A stretch of DNA of 64,000 nucleotides from Collinsella sp. (lineage in GTDB: Bacteria > Actinomycetota > Coriobacteriia > Coriobacteriales > Coriobacteriaceae). Location: contig JAGZEK010000009.1 of assembly GCA_018368345.1 (NCBI GenBank), positions 1-64,000 on the forward strand, read 5' to 3'. The position numbers were made by a program, and so were the translations under genes. Every line of letters starts with the position of its first letter. Position 1 is the first letter of the stretch. Of the stretch, positions 49,001 to 59,805 are shown piece after piece. The notes under the pieces are model-generated. The model ran no database searches. It was not told the DNA's origin and saw nothing but the letters and a program-made list of their open reading frames with translations.

Positions 49001-49290
49001 ATCGTGTGGTCGCCCAGGGAAAGGTCGCCCAGGCTGTCGAGGATCGCGACCTGGCCGTCGATCGTCGGCTGCGGATTAAGCATCCTATCGTCGAGCGCGA
49101 AGCTGCCTTTCACAAAGCTGAAGTTGTCGCCCAGCGCATCGGTGAAGCTAACGTTCGTGGCGTACGACTCAACGGTAAGCGTAACGGTCCAGGTAACCTT
49201 GGCTACGCCATCGGATCCCTGGGAGAAGACCCCCGCCTTCGTCCCCGTGACCTTTGCCGTCCTTAGTGGGGATATCAATCGATCCCTCAC
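46087..49290 (-). CDS. Large isopeptide-forming surface adhesin, main part (5' end out of frame)
   Basis: About 1067 residues without a signal peptide. The N-terminal portion continues the upstream fragment in another frame; the two join at the AAAGG at 49251-49255, where removing one base would give one protein of about 1250 residues. It holds several fimbrial isopeptide-type beta domains, a SpaA domain (ITMTKYDAQQVGATLEG, with E-box LVETKAPTGY), a streptococcal-pilin-linker-type domain (ADIKAEKVLAGG to YTISEVVPQG), then LPEAGG 42 residues from the end, a helix and an Arg-rich tail. Anchoring to the wall is expected if the frame is restored. The GTG at 49290 is only the first possible start. 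Confidence 0.75.
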   Translation of the reverse strand: MRDRLISPLRTAKVTGTKAGVFSQGSDGVAKVTWTVTLTVESYATNVSFTDALGDNFSFVKGSFALDDRMLNPQPTIDGQVAILDSLGDLSLGDHTITYETALKSGVSANNGDLIKADNTATWNWAGSTDGDNKTATAEPVTFGYDMIDKSNGSGTPSDIKWTVRLNQGKFKADMSGYVFTDYLDGKQTYTGNYFTVYKGDSEASGVEIEKGNLDPKEQSFSYKFRDNLEDKYATYCIVYHTKMNDTSSYDTVRNNATIERKGSVFGTDEGSFTPQLTGVVPITKRLVRSNEAATTGRATWETKVALKAIVNAVHPDEVTVKDTFQSAWSQKLGVDESSITIKIGDTVLERGADWNPTASFPGNETKENYDLKIIVTNKVKDALEKEDYAVITYDTTSEALSGWYSNFASVSAPGLKLRWSFTEPVKYVVNQETKPAVEKPEAESKMSWVENLDWHTVDGSDEKGAWIVDWTVYANRQKGNKGANGEFEYFGAGKLGGKPLNIVDSLPDGMSYVANSAKYTFVQNPYDLHKGLGRGDEAKEVVTGQTLAAGNVKNDGNTVTFSIPTTELGEYAGYAKLTYRTAVKRGELDTSKNEVKFTNSASAGSGDKKFDSGSGTVTIKNNVIKKSGEQVASSNRIKYTIHVNESAVALKNSTDFLELVDTMDAKCTLVPSTLKVYERVNGGWVALSQKGYSSKMEQVPGESGTRTKLTLNVPDEKYLKVEYEVIPTGNLGEEVSLSNTAELTGVKEGSAIDEQNWKIQNASASAGGNGYSITMTKYDAQQVGATLEGAEFKLYSVDMDQAKNLEDMESARTLFGTATTDVNGKISFGTSDKKMGNCVLYQLVETKAPTGYAVTQQPVWIMLRGSANDEGYQEALAEARAVVKNAEIIGDAKKDDIWVYDNRLTGTADIKAEKVLAGGTFKAGQFSFALKDAEGKVLQTVTNNAEGNVSFNVEYNKAGEYRYTISEVVPQGAENNVKDHIAYDTTKHEVQVVVTNGEGKLNTEVTYDNGSTIPPTFTNKYSTTLPEAGGAGLTMTYLAGASMLCFAATWMHTRRHRDRDRGGSRE

Positions 49291-49822
49291 CAGGGAATAC
49301 TACGGACGTACTGTTGCCTGAACCGGTGTCCTTGTTTGCGAGCTGGAACGAGAAGTTTGCCGCAACGTAGATTTCCGCGGGGTTCAACTTGAGCCACGCC
49401 TCGTCAAACGTAAAGACAACCTTATTACCCTCGATCTTCCACGTGCCAGCTTGGGCGGCAGAAGCTTCCGGACCCTCCATGAGGTTGCCACGTGCGTCAT
49501 CGACGACGATGGTGTCGGGTAGCTTATAGACAGCGATATAGTTCTCGGGCGAAGGTGCCTTACCGCTGTTGAATTGTGCCGAAAAAGCTCCATAAAGCTT
49601 CGAAGTAGACGTTACGGCACCATTGAGGTCTTGAGTATGGTTCTCGTCGGTAAACAGCTTGACATCAACCTTCGCCGTCTTCTCATCGATCACAATCGGC
49701 GTCGGCGTCGTCGCATCCTCGGCGCGCACTGGAGCTGCGCCGTGAAAAACTGCGGCGGTGAGGCTAATTAAAATGAAGATCAGGGCCGCCATACCCAGCG
49801 ACCGCGAACGGTGTGCGTCCAT
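49169..49822 (-). CDS. Large surface adhesin, N-terminal fragment with signal peptide (frameshifted)
   Basis: A 217-residue fragment with a clear signal peptide (helix about 10-30, cut near VRA/ED) and one complete beta domain (KVDVKLFTDENHTQD to SVVFPGEGSIDIPTKDGK). After about residue 190 the sequence turns Gly/Arg-rich and ends, as expected past a frameshift. The next frame picks up with KVTGTKAGVFSQGSDG. It is first in the adhesin operon, downstream of an AT-rich intergenic region. As it stands the secreted product would lack an anchor. Confidence 0.75.
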   Translation of the reverse strand: MDAHRSRSLGMAALIFILISLTAAVFHGAAPVRAEDATTPTPIVIDEKTAKVDVKLFTDENHTQDLNGAVTSTSKLYGAFSAQFNSGKAPSPENYIAVYKLPDTIVVDDARGNLMEGPEASAAQAGTWKIEGNKVVFTFDEAWLKLNPAEIYVAANFSFQLANKDTGSGNSTSVVFPGEGSIDIPTKDGKGHGDEGGGLLPGIRWRSQGYLDRYAYR

Positions 49823-50157
49823 AGTTGTCCCCTAATTCCTACAACACAGTGTGGAATACGGCGAATCGTCGGATCGACCACAAACCCCAACATCAACGAG
49901 AACCTACCTAGCGCATTGCAAGAACCCATTGGGGAGCAACTTCTAAGACGGTTCGTCTATGCCACAATGCATAAAATACAATATAGATACCAATCATGTA
50001 AACCGCAGGTAAAGAGGTCTTTTAATTTAATACCAGTTGATATTTACCTGTTAACGGTTTTGCATTAAAGCAGTTATATTCTGTGGAATTATGTATATGT
50101 TTAAACAACTTAACTTTGCCTGAAAAGCCACTCGGGGGATAACCTCCTCCACCGTGA

Positions 50158-50183
50158 TGCAAAGTAACCTGTCCCCTTGCACC
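50158..50183. repeat. GGGGACAGG-core hairpin
   Basis: TGCAAAG pairs with CTTGCA (one bulge) around TAACCTGTCCC, the reverse complement of the core. It lies just beyond the typA terminator. Confidence 0.6.
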
Positions 50184-50219
50184 AAAAAGGGCGCCGACCA
50201 TTGCGGTCGACGCCCTTTC
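50184..50219 (-). terminator. Terminator of typA
   Basis: On the minus strand AAAGGGCGTCGACC...GGTCGGCGCCCTTTTT forms a stem of about 13 bp with a T-run, 27 bp after the typA stop. Confidence 0.88.
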
Positions 50220-50245
50220 TTATTGGCGGTTATAAGCCCCAGTGC

Positions 50246-52084
<1,839 letters not shown>

Positions 52085-52201
52085 GTAGTTCCCCTATCTT
52101 CTATCCATATACAAACGGCACGCGTATGCGGCCCGCCCAGCGATACAACGCTCAGCGGGAATATTGAGCCTTTTACCGAAAACTCGTTTATTTTAGCGAT
52201 T

Positions 52202-52651
52202 TTAGATAAGAGGGGTTTCCTCACCTGCAGGTTCAGGGTCGCTCCACATAAAACCATCGCCGGCACCCATGCCCTCATACAGCACGTATGCCGAAAAACC
52301 GCTCTCGAGCGTGGTTTCGAAGAAGCTCACGAGCAGGGCGTCGTGATAGCCGCCGTCAATTTCGACACAACCGGTGTAGCCGATGGCATAGCGGGCGATG
52401 CGGCCCAGGCCCTCGTCCTTAAGACCCATCTTGTGCTCGGAGATAAAGTTGGTGGCCGCCTCGAGGCATGCCTCTTCGCCGTCCTCGTCGAGCGCCGCCA
52501 GATATCGGTTGGAAGCAGCGTCCTCGATCGCCACAACTACGCCCGGATTCTCGCCGGCGGCAAGGTCGTCCAAGAACGCACCAATCAGGTCACACACCAT
52601 GGCGTCGAGCTCGGCGGAGACGTTACCGGCGTCCTGCATATCCTGTGCCAT
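52202..52651 (-). CDS. Hypothetical acidic protein
   Basis: A 149-residue acidic cytoplasmic protein of unrecognised family; no signal or membrane segment. It has an N-terminal helical half (VSAELDAMVCDLIGAFLDDLAAG) and a more beta-rich second half (GYTGCVEIDGGYHDALLVSFFE). Gene density and codon use fit a real gene. It is last of a leftward cluster following a two-helix membrane protein and a bifunctional-nuclease-domain gene, with 30 bp between the first two. Function unknown. Confidence 0.65.
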   Translation of the reverse strand: MAQDMQDAGNVSAELDAMVCDLIGAFLDDLAAGENPGVVVAIEDAASNRYLAALDEDGEEACLEAATNFISEHKMGLKDEGLGRIARYAIGYTGCVEIDGGYHDALLVSFFETTLESGFSAYVLYEGMGAGDGFMWSDPEPAGEETPLI

Positions 52652-52681
52652 CTTTAGACCTTCCCATCGAGTCCGGCGTCG

Positions 52682-53071
52682 TTACAGTTCTTGTGCCTCG
52701 GCAGCAATCTTGGCGGCAGCGTCGCGGGCGCGCATCATATCCATCGCGCGCTTGTCGAGTACCTTGATCTGGTTGGTCAGCATTACTGCATCGACCACGC
52801 CCCAGATCACGAGGCCCGTAGAGATCGAAAACCCAAGCGCACCAACTGTACCACGAAGGCGCGAGCAGATTGCCGCGACAAGGGCGGAGACGACAACCAT
52901 CTTGATAAACGAGCCGCGGCGCTCGCGAAGCGTGCGGGCCTGCGTCACATAGGCAATGCGAGCCGCCTCAGAAGCCTCCGAGCGCATCTGGGCTTCACGC
53001 GCGATGGCGGCCGCTTCAGCCGACATACCGCCGGCCATCAACGAACGCTCCGTATCCTGGCCGCCCCGCAT
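52682..53071 (-). CDS. Hypothetical small membrane protein
   Basis: 129 residues with an Ala/Glu/Arg-rich N-terminal helix (AAAIAREAQMRSEASEAAR), two closely spaced membrane helices (about 57-75 and 80-98) and a charged coiled C-terminus (KRAMDMMRARDAAAKIAAE). Its ATG directly abuts the stop of the upstream bifunctional nuclease gene, so the two are coupled. No known family recognised. Confidence 0.65.
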   Translation of the reverse strand: MRGGQDTERSLMAGGMSAEAAAIAREAQMRSEASEAARIAYVTQARTLRERRGSFIKMVVVSALVAAICSRLRGTVGALGFSISTGLVIWGVVDAVMLTNQIKVLDKRAMDMMRARDAAAKIAAEAQEL

Positions 53072-53572
53072 TTAGAAGTCATCGGGGGAGAGCGTATGGA
53101 CGAACTCGTCGAACTTCTCGAACTCCTGCTCGTCGTCGACATCCTCGGCGTGGGTGGAAACAGTGCCCAGGCGATTCATGATGTCGTCCTCCACAAACAT
53201 GGGGGCATTGCTGCGCACGGCAAGGGCAATGGCATCACTGGGGCGGGCGTCGATCTTGCGTTCCTCGCCATCGGCCAGTACGACGATCGTCGCGTAGAAC
53301 ACCGGCGGCTCGGCGCGAACGATCTCGATGCGCTCGAGTTTGGCGCCCAGGGCGTCAACGGTATCGAGCAGCAGGTCATGGGTAATCGGGCGCTCGGCGC
53401 GGCCGCTATCGATGCCGCGGCTGATGGCAGCAGCTTCAAACGAACCAGTCTGAATGGAAAGGGAACGCAGCGGCGCGGGCGAGTCCGATTTGCTGCTGCG
53501 CTCACGAAGCACGATAAGCGATGGCACGGGACCGGCGGCCATGACGATGGTCTCTATGTCGACACGAACCAT
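53072..53572 (-). CDS. Bifunctional nuclease domain protein (DUF151)
   Basis: A 166-residue member of the DUF151/BFN family. Typical segments are VPSLIVLRER, the central HDLLLDTVDALGAKLERIEI, VFYATIVV, and IDARPSDAIALAVRSNAPMFV, the family's most conserved stretch. Plant and Thermotoga members have been linked to nuclease activity. The ATG at 53572 follows GGAGGTG; the longer frame adds ten residues without a site. It leads the three-gene cluster of small proteins. Confidence 0.88.
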   Translation of the reverse strand: MVRVDIETIVMAAGPVPSLIVLRERSSKSDSPAPLRSLSIQTGSFEAAAISRGIDSGRAERPITHDLLLDTVDALGAKLERIEIVRAEPPVFYATIVVLADGEERKIDARPSDAIALAVRSNAPMFVEDDIMNRLGTVSTHAEDVDDEQEFEKFDEFVHTLSPDDF

Positions 53573-53662
53573 GGAACACCTCCGGTACGTAGCGGTTAAC
53601 ACGCGGCAGCCCGCCGCATTGAATAGCTATACTACCCAAACTTTCGCACAGCACACAAAATC

Positions 53663-53700
53663 AAAGTAGTTAATTTGGGACGGGGCTTTTTGGCTACTTT
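53663..53700. repeat. TTGGGACGGGGC-core hairpin
   Basis: AAAGTAG (53663-53669) pairs with CTACTTT (53694-53700) around TTAATTTGGGACGGGGCTTTTTGG. The loop is nearly the same as at 24529-24565 while the stem ends differ and compensate. Confidence 0.7.
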
Positions 53701-53711
53701 CAGTAGGTAAG

Positions 53712-53741
53712 AAAAAAGCCCCGAGGCAACGCCCCGGGGCT
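53712..53741 (-). terminator. Terminator of the tRNA-Ala/tRNA-Ile unit
   Basis: On the minus strand AGCCCCG/CGGGGCT (a 7-bp stem with inner GC pairs) is followed by TTTTTT, 15 bp after the last tRNA. Confidence 0.88.
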
Positions 53742-53755
53742 CTTCACAGTTTTGA

Positions 53756-53832
53756 TGGTGGACCTGACAAGATTCGAACTTGTGACCTCCCGGTTATCAG
53801 CCGGACGCTCTAACCAACTGAGCTACAGGTCC
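53756..53832 (-). tRNA. tRNA-Ile (GAT)
   Basis: A 77-nt cloverleaf with encoded CCA. The acceptor is GGACCTG, the D-loop AGCTCAGTTGGTTAGAGC, the anticodon GAT in CTGATAA, and the T-loop TTCGAAT. Sequence-identical to the copy at 53980-54056. Confidence 0.95.
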
Positions 53833-53836
53833 ATCA

Positions 53837-53912
53837 TGGTGGAGGTTAGGGGGATCGAACCCCTGACCTCAGGCTTGCAAAGCCCGCGCTCTCCCAGCTG
53901 AGCTAAACCCCC
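53837..53912 (-). tRNA. tRNA-Ala (TGC)
   Basis: A 76-nt cloverleaf with acceptor GGGGGTT/AACCTCC, anticodon TGC in TTTGCAA, T-loop TTCGATC and encoded CCA. It lies four bases upstream of the following tRNA-Ile and is surely cotranscribed with it. Confidence 0.95.
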
Positions 53913-53925
53913 ACGGAGACAGTAA

Positions 53926-53970
53926 TAAACACCCCAGCGGCGACTCGGCTCTCGCTGGGGTGTTTATTGC
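53926..53970 (-). terminator. Hairpin between tRNA-Ile and tRNA-Ala
   Basis: AATAAACACCCCAGCG pairs perfectly with CGCTGGGGTGTTTATT (16 bp) around a 13-nt loop. On the minus strand it follows the first tRNA-Ile by about 9 bp. T-residues are within the stem, so it may be a terminator or a processing signal. Confidence 0.65.
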
Positions 53971-53979
53971 GAAAGAAAG

Positions 53980-54056
53980 TGGTGGACCTGACAAGATTCG
54001 AACTTGTGACCTCCCGGTTATCAGCCGGACGCTCTAACCAACTGAGCTACAGGTCC
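53980..54056 (-). tRNA. tRNA-Ile (GAT), second copy
   Basis: Identical to the tRNA-Ile at 53756-53832, with encoded CCA. It is upstream of tRNA-Ala on the minus strand and separated from it by a strong hairpin. Confidence 0.95.
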
Positions 54057-54127
54057 ATCGCGCAAGGGATATATTAGACGAGTCGTTACGCGCGCGTCAA
54101 CAACTTTTTTGAAAATCTTTGAGGGGT

Positions 54128-54264
54128 GTCGGCCCCGGCTGCCCGGCGGCATGCGAAGTCGCCTGCTCGGACAGTCCTGCTCGCACGGAGAGCACATTAA
54201 GTGCTCTCCGGCTCGTGCGGAACTCGCGATCGACTTCGCATGCCGCCGGGCAGCCGGGGCCGAC
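54128..54264. repeat. 137-bp hairpin with 34-bp perfect arms
   Basis: Arm 54128-54161 (GTCGGCCCCGGCTGCCCGGC...) is perfectly complementary to 54231-54264. A second hairpin GAGAGCAC/GTGCTCTC sits in the loop at 54188-54208. It lies between the gyrA terminator and the tRNAs. Confidence 0.88.
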
Positions 54265-54282
54265 GCGAGGTTCAAGATTGTC

Positions 54283-54316
54283 AAAAAAGCGGTCGGCGCG
54301 CAGTGCGCCGACCGCC
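54283..54316 (-). terminator. Terminator of gyrA
   Basis: On the minus strand GCGGTCGGCGC / GCGCCGACCGC (an 11-bp stem) is followed by TTTTTTG, 40 bp past the gyrA stop. Confidence 0.9.
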
Positions 54317-54355
54317 GATATATGGGGTCTGATATTTTCTACCAGCTAGTTCCTC

Positions 54356-57094
54356 TTACTCGTCTAGGAGATCCTCTGGCATGTCGTTGCCGTCGCCTAG
54401 ATCGACAGGGGTTTCTTCGGGGGCAGAGCCGTCTTCTGTGGCTTCGCCTTCGGGCTTCTCCTTGGCGGCCGTCATGCGGGCTACGGCGCAGATGCGGTCG
54501 TTGTCGTCGACGGTCATCATCTTGACGCCCTGGGTGGCGCGGCCGGTCTGGCTGATCTCGTCGGTCTTGACGCGAATGACCGTCGCGCCCTCCGTCACGA
54601 TGAACAGCTCGTGCTGCGGGCCCACCGTCTTCATGGCCGCGAGGTTACCCTTACGCTCGGTCATTTGGATGGTGTAGACGCCCTGGCCGCCGCGATTCTG
54701 CTCCGGGTAGTCCGCGACCGGCGTGCGCTTGCCGTAGCCGCGCTCGGTGATGACGAACAGATCGCCGTTGCCGTTAGTGACTTCCATGCCCAGAACGCTC
54801 ACGCCGTCCTTCATACCGATACCGCGAACGCCGCTGGTATCGCGGCCGGTGGCGCGCACCTGCTCCTCGGAGAACATGATCGCCTTGCCCGCGGTGGTGG
54901 CCAGGATAATCTTGTCGCCCTCGCGCACGCGGCGCACGTTCAGCAGCGCGTCGTCGTCACGCAGGTTGATAGCGATCAGGCCGTCGCGACGGCTGCGGTC
55001 ATATGCGCTCATCACGGTCTTCTTGACCATGCCGCTCTTGGTGGCAAACATCAGATACTCGTCGGCAGGGAACTCGCGGCAGCTGATGACGCTCGCGATC
55101 TTCTCGCCCTCCTCGAAGGGCAGCAGGTTGACGATCGCAGTACCGCGCGCCTGGCGCGTACCCACCGGCAGCTCGTGCACCTTCAGGCGATAGACCTTGC
55201 CCTTGCTCGAGAAGAACAGCACGTACTCGTGCGTGGACGCGATGAACATCTCGTCGATGACGTCGTCCTCTTTGAGGTTGACGCCCGACACGCCCTTGCC
55301 GCCGCGCTTCTGGGCACGGTAGGCAGCCACCGGAATGCGCTTGACATAGCCGGTGTGGGTGATGGTCACGACCATATCCTCGTCGGCGATGAGGTCCTCG
55401 ACATCCAGGTCCTTCTCAACCTGGCTGATCTCGGTGCGGCGCTTGTCGCCAAACTTCTTGGAGATCTCGCGCATCTCTTCCTTGATGACGCCCAGGATCT
55501 TCTCCTCGTGCGCCAGCAGGTCCTCGTAGTAGGCGATGGCGCGGCGCAGACCGTCCAGCTCTTCCTGAATTTTGTCGCGCTCCAGGCCGGTCAGGCGGCG
55601 CAACTTCATCTCGAGAATGGCCGTGGTCTGCTCGGGCGTAAAGCCAAAGCGCTCGATCAAGCGGCTGCTGGCCTCGGAGTCGGTCTGCGAGGAGCGAATA
55701 ATGCTAATGACCTCATCGATATGGTCAAGGGCCATCAAGTAGCCCTCAAGGATATGCGCGCGGGCCTGGGCCTTTTTAAGGTCGAAGCGGGTGCGGCGGG
55801 TGACGACGTCGACCTGGTGGTCGATGTAGTGCTGCAGCATCTCGCGCAGGCTCAGGCATTTGGGAACGCCGTTGACGAGCGCCAGGTTGTTGGCGCCAAA
55901 GGTCGTCTGCAGCGAGGTGTACTTATACAGGTTGTTGAGCACGACCTGCGGAATGACGCCCTTCTTGAGCTCGATGACCAGACGGATGCCCTTCTGGTTG
56001 GACTCATCGCGCATGTCCGAGATGCCCTCGATGCGCTTGTCGTTGACGAGCTGGGCAATCTTCTCCTGCAGGGTGCCCTTGTTGACCATGTAGGGAATCT
56101 CGGTAAAGACCAAGCGGCTGCGGCCGGTCTTGGTGGACTCCACATGTGCCTTGGCACGCACGGTAATGGAGCCGCGGCCGGTCTCGTAGCTCTGCTTAAT
56201 GCCGGCGCTGCCCATGATGATGGCGCCGGTGGGGAAGTCCGGACCGGGCATGATCTGCATGAGCTCGTCGACGGTGGCGTCGGGGTTGTCGATCAGGTAG
56301 CAGGTGGCCTCAATCGCCTCGGTGAGGTTGTGCGGGGCGATATTGGTGGCCATGCCGACGGCGATGCCCTGGCTGCCGTTGACCAGCAGGTTGGGGAAGC
56401 GCGCAGGCAGCGCCACGGGCTCGGCGAGCGATTCGTCGTAGTTGGGCTGCCAGTCGACGGTATCCTTCTGCAGGTCGCGCAGCAGTTCCATGGCGGGCTT
56501 TGCCAGGCGGCTCTCGGTGTAACGCATGGCTGCCGCGCCGTCGCCGTCGATGTTACCGAAGTTGCCATGACCGTCGATGAGCGGCGTGCGCATGGAGAAC
56601 CACTGTGCCAGGCGGACCATGGCCTCGTAGACCGCAGAGTCACCGTGCGGGTGGTACTTACCGATAACTTCGCCGACCGTCCAGGCCGACTTCTTATGTG
56701 GGCGATTGGGGTAGATGCCGCTCTCGTTCATCGCGTACAGGATGCGGCGGTGCACCGGCTTTAAGCCGTCGCGCACGTCCGGCAGGGCGCGCGCCGTGAT
56801 AACCGACATCGAATACTCGATGAACGACTGCTTCATCTCGCGGCCAAACTCCGAAATCTGGAGCTGACCGCCGTTGATATCCTCGCCGGCCGAGGCACCA
56901 CGGTCGACTTCGCCAAAGCTCTCCTCGAGCTCGGCGTCATCGTCCTCTTCCTCATCATCGGCATCGGGGTTATAGGCGTCCGGGTCGCCGTCCTCGCCCT
57001 GCTCAGCACGGGCAAGCAGGCGCTTCAGATCATCGGGCATACCGGCATCGCCGGCCTCGCCCGTACCCTCGTTATTGTTGATATCGTCTGCCAC
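54356..57094 (-). CDS. gyrA: DNA gyrase subunit A
   Basis: The breakage-reunion subunit of gyrase, 912 residues. The catalytic Tyr is in AAMRYTES (about residue 192). The quinolone region [12 protein letters not shown] keeps Ser and Glu at the positions usually changed in resistance. The GyrA-box appears as QKRGGKG (about 597) in the wrapping domain, which confirms gyrase rather than topoisomerase IV. An extra acidic N-terminus of about 65 residues ([14 protein letters not shown]) precedes the normal start, and the tail is also acidic. It is 11 bp downstream of gyrB. Confidence 0.97.
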   Translation of the reverse strand: MADDINNNEGTGEAGDAGMPDDLKRLLARAEQGEDGDPDAYNPDADDEEEDDDAELEESFGEVDRGASAGEDINGGQLQISEFGREMKQSFIEYSMSVITARALPDVRDGLKPVHRRILYAMNESGIYPNRPHKKSAWTVGEVIGKYHPHGDSAVYEAMVRLAQWFSMRTPLIDGHGNFGNIDGDGAAAMRYTESRLAKPAMELLRDLQKDTVDWQPNYDESLAEPVALPARFPNLLVNGSQGIAVGMATNIAPHNLTEAIEATCYLIDNPDATVDELMQIMPGPDFPTGAIIMGSAGIKQSYETGRGSITVRAKAHVESTKTGRSRLVFTEIPYMVNKGTLQEKIAQLVNDKRIEGISDMRDESNQKGIRLVIELKKGVIPQVVLNNLYKYTSLQTTFGANNLALVNGVPKCLSLREMLQHYIDHQVDVVTRRTRFDLKKAQARAHILEGYLMALDHIDEVISIIRSSQTDSEASSRLIERFGFTPEQTTAILEMKLRRLTGLERDKIQEELDGLRRAIAYYEDLLAHEEKILGVIKEEMREISKKFGDKRRTEISQVEKDLDVEDLIADEDMVVTITHTGYVKRIPVAAYRAQKRGGKGVSGVNLKEDDVIDEMFIASTHEYVLFFSSKGKVYRLKVHELPVGTRQARGTAIVNLLPFEEGEKIASVISCREFPADEYLMFATKSGMVKKTVMSAYDRSRRDGLIAINLRDDDALLNVRRVREGDKIILATTAGKAIMFSEEQVRATGRDTSGVRGIGMKDGVSVLGMEVTNGNGDLFVITERGYGKRTPVADYPEQNRGGQGVYTIQMTERKGNLAAMKTVGPQHELFIVTEGATVIRVKTDEISQTGRATQGVKMMTVDDNDRICAVARMTAAKEKPEGEATEDGSAPEETPVDLGDGNDMPEDLLDE

Positions 57095-57105
57095 GTTACC
57101 TCCTC

Positions 57106-59178
<2,073 letters not shown>

Positions 59179-59186
59179 TTATCGTA

Positions 59187-59215
59187 AAAAAATACCCTCG
59201 GGAACGAGGGTATTT
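59187..59215 (-). terminator. Terminator between DUF721 and gyrB
   Basis: On the minus strand AAATACCCTCG / CGAGGGTATTT with a 4-nt loop and seven T, 27 bp after the DUF721 stop. It separates the dnaA-side genes from gyrBA. Confidence 0.92.
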
Positions 59216-59241
59216 GGCTCTACAAGGCCACCAGATGCGAT

Positions 59242-59805
59242 TTAAGGCTCTTTTTTGCTTTGCACGCCCTTGGCCCACTCGGCGCTGGCTCTCATGGCAT
59301 TCTCGAGGGCCTCGCGCAGTTTTCGGTCTTCGATGGGCACCACTTGGCGCTCGATCTCGGTGCGCTCGGCCTCACTTAGGTCGGCGTGCGGGGCCGGCGG
59401 GCGCTCGGTCGTCGCCGGGCGCAGGCGCTCCTTGGCGGCGGGTGGCGTGTGACCGGGCGCGGTGGTTTTGAACACCAGGCCGTCCACATGCGCACCGGCG
59501 CGCTCCATGCGCGCGCGGATGATCTCGCGCAACAGCGTCATTTCCTGCGTCCACGAGGGCGAGTCGAGATATACCAGCAGCTCATTGGACTCGGGCAGGT
59601 AGCGCAGACCCGTCACATGCCGCCCCTCGCGCGTGCCCGAGCACACCGCATTCCACGCGCGATAGACCGCACGAGATTCCTCTGCAGCCTCCATCTGCGC
59701 GCGGCGCTCAGGTGTCGCGGCGGCCAGGATGCGCTGGCGCTCTGCGTTCAAAAACCCACTGAAGGCGACCGTTTCGCTCTCGCGCTCGTAATTAGCACGT
59801 CTCAC
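59242..59805 (-). CDS. DUF721 / DciA-like protein
   Basis: A 187-residue member of the DUF721 family, placed between recF and gyrB as in many Actinobacteria. Related DciA proteins load the replicative helicase in bacteria that lack DnaC, which would fit this organism, as no dnaC is seen here (inference). The core with ESRAVYRAWNAVCSG, the LLVYLDSPSWTQEM strand and LREIIRARM is recognisable; the C-terminus is Pro- and Glu-rich. Its start overlaps recF by 14 bases. Confidence 0.8.
   Translation of the reverse strand: MRRANYERESETVAFSGFLNAERQRILAAATPERRAQMEAAEESRAVYRAWNAVCSGTREGRHVTGLRYLPESNELLVYLDSPSWTQEMTLLREIIRARMERAGAHVDGLVFKTTAPGHTPPAAKERLRPATTERPPAPHADLSEAERTEIERQVVPIEDRKLREALENAMRASAEWAKGVQSKKEP

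Larger units (their letters stand above)
49823..50245. other. AT-rich intergenic region upstream of the adhesin operon
   Basis: About 420 bp, distinctly AT-richer than its surroundings, with no gene. An interrupted inverted repeat, AAACCGCAGGTAAA (49999-50012) with TTTACCTG...CGGTTT (about 50043-50062), could be an operator for the adhesin genes. The motif AAACCGCAGGTAAA also occurs near 348-361. A GGGGACAGG hairpin and the typA terminator occupy the right end. Confidence 0.6.

Noticed and set aside
49240..49290. Programmed ribosomal frameshift in the adhesin
   Set aside because: No canonical slippery heptamer with downstream pseudoknot is evident; an ordinary one-base insertion explains the data more simply.
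44232..50245. A class C sortase gene within the adhesin locus
   Set aside because: No frame in this interval has the TLxTC and His/Arg pattern; the only sortase seen is the class B enzyme at 24575-25573.
53603..54355. rRNA genes next to tRNA-Ile/Ala
   Set aside because: The flanks are gyrA and small protein genes; no rRNA sequence is seen.
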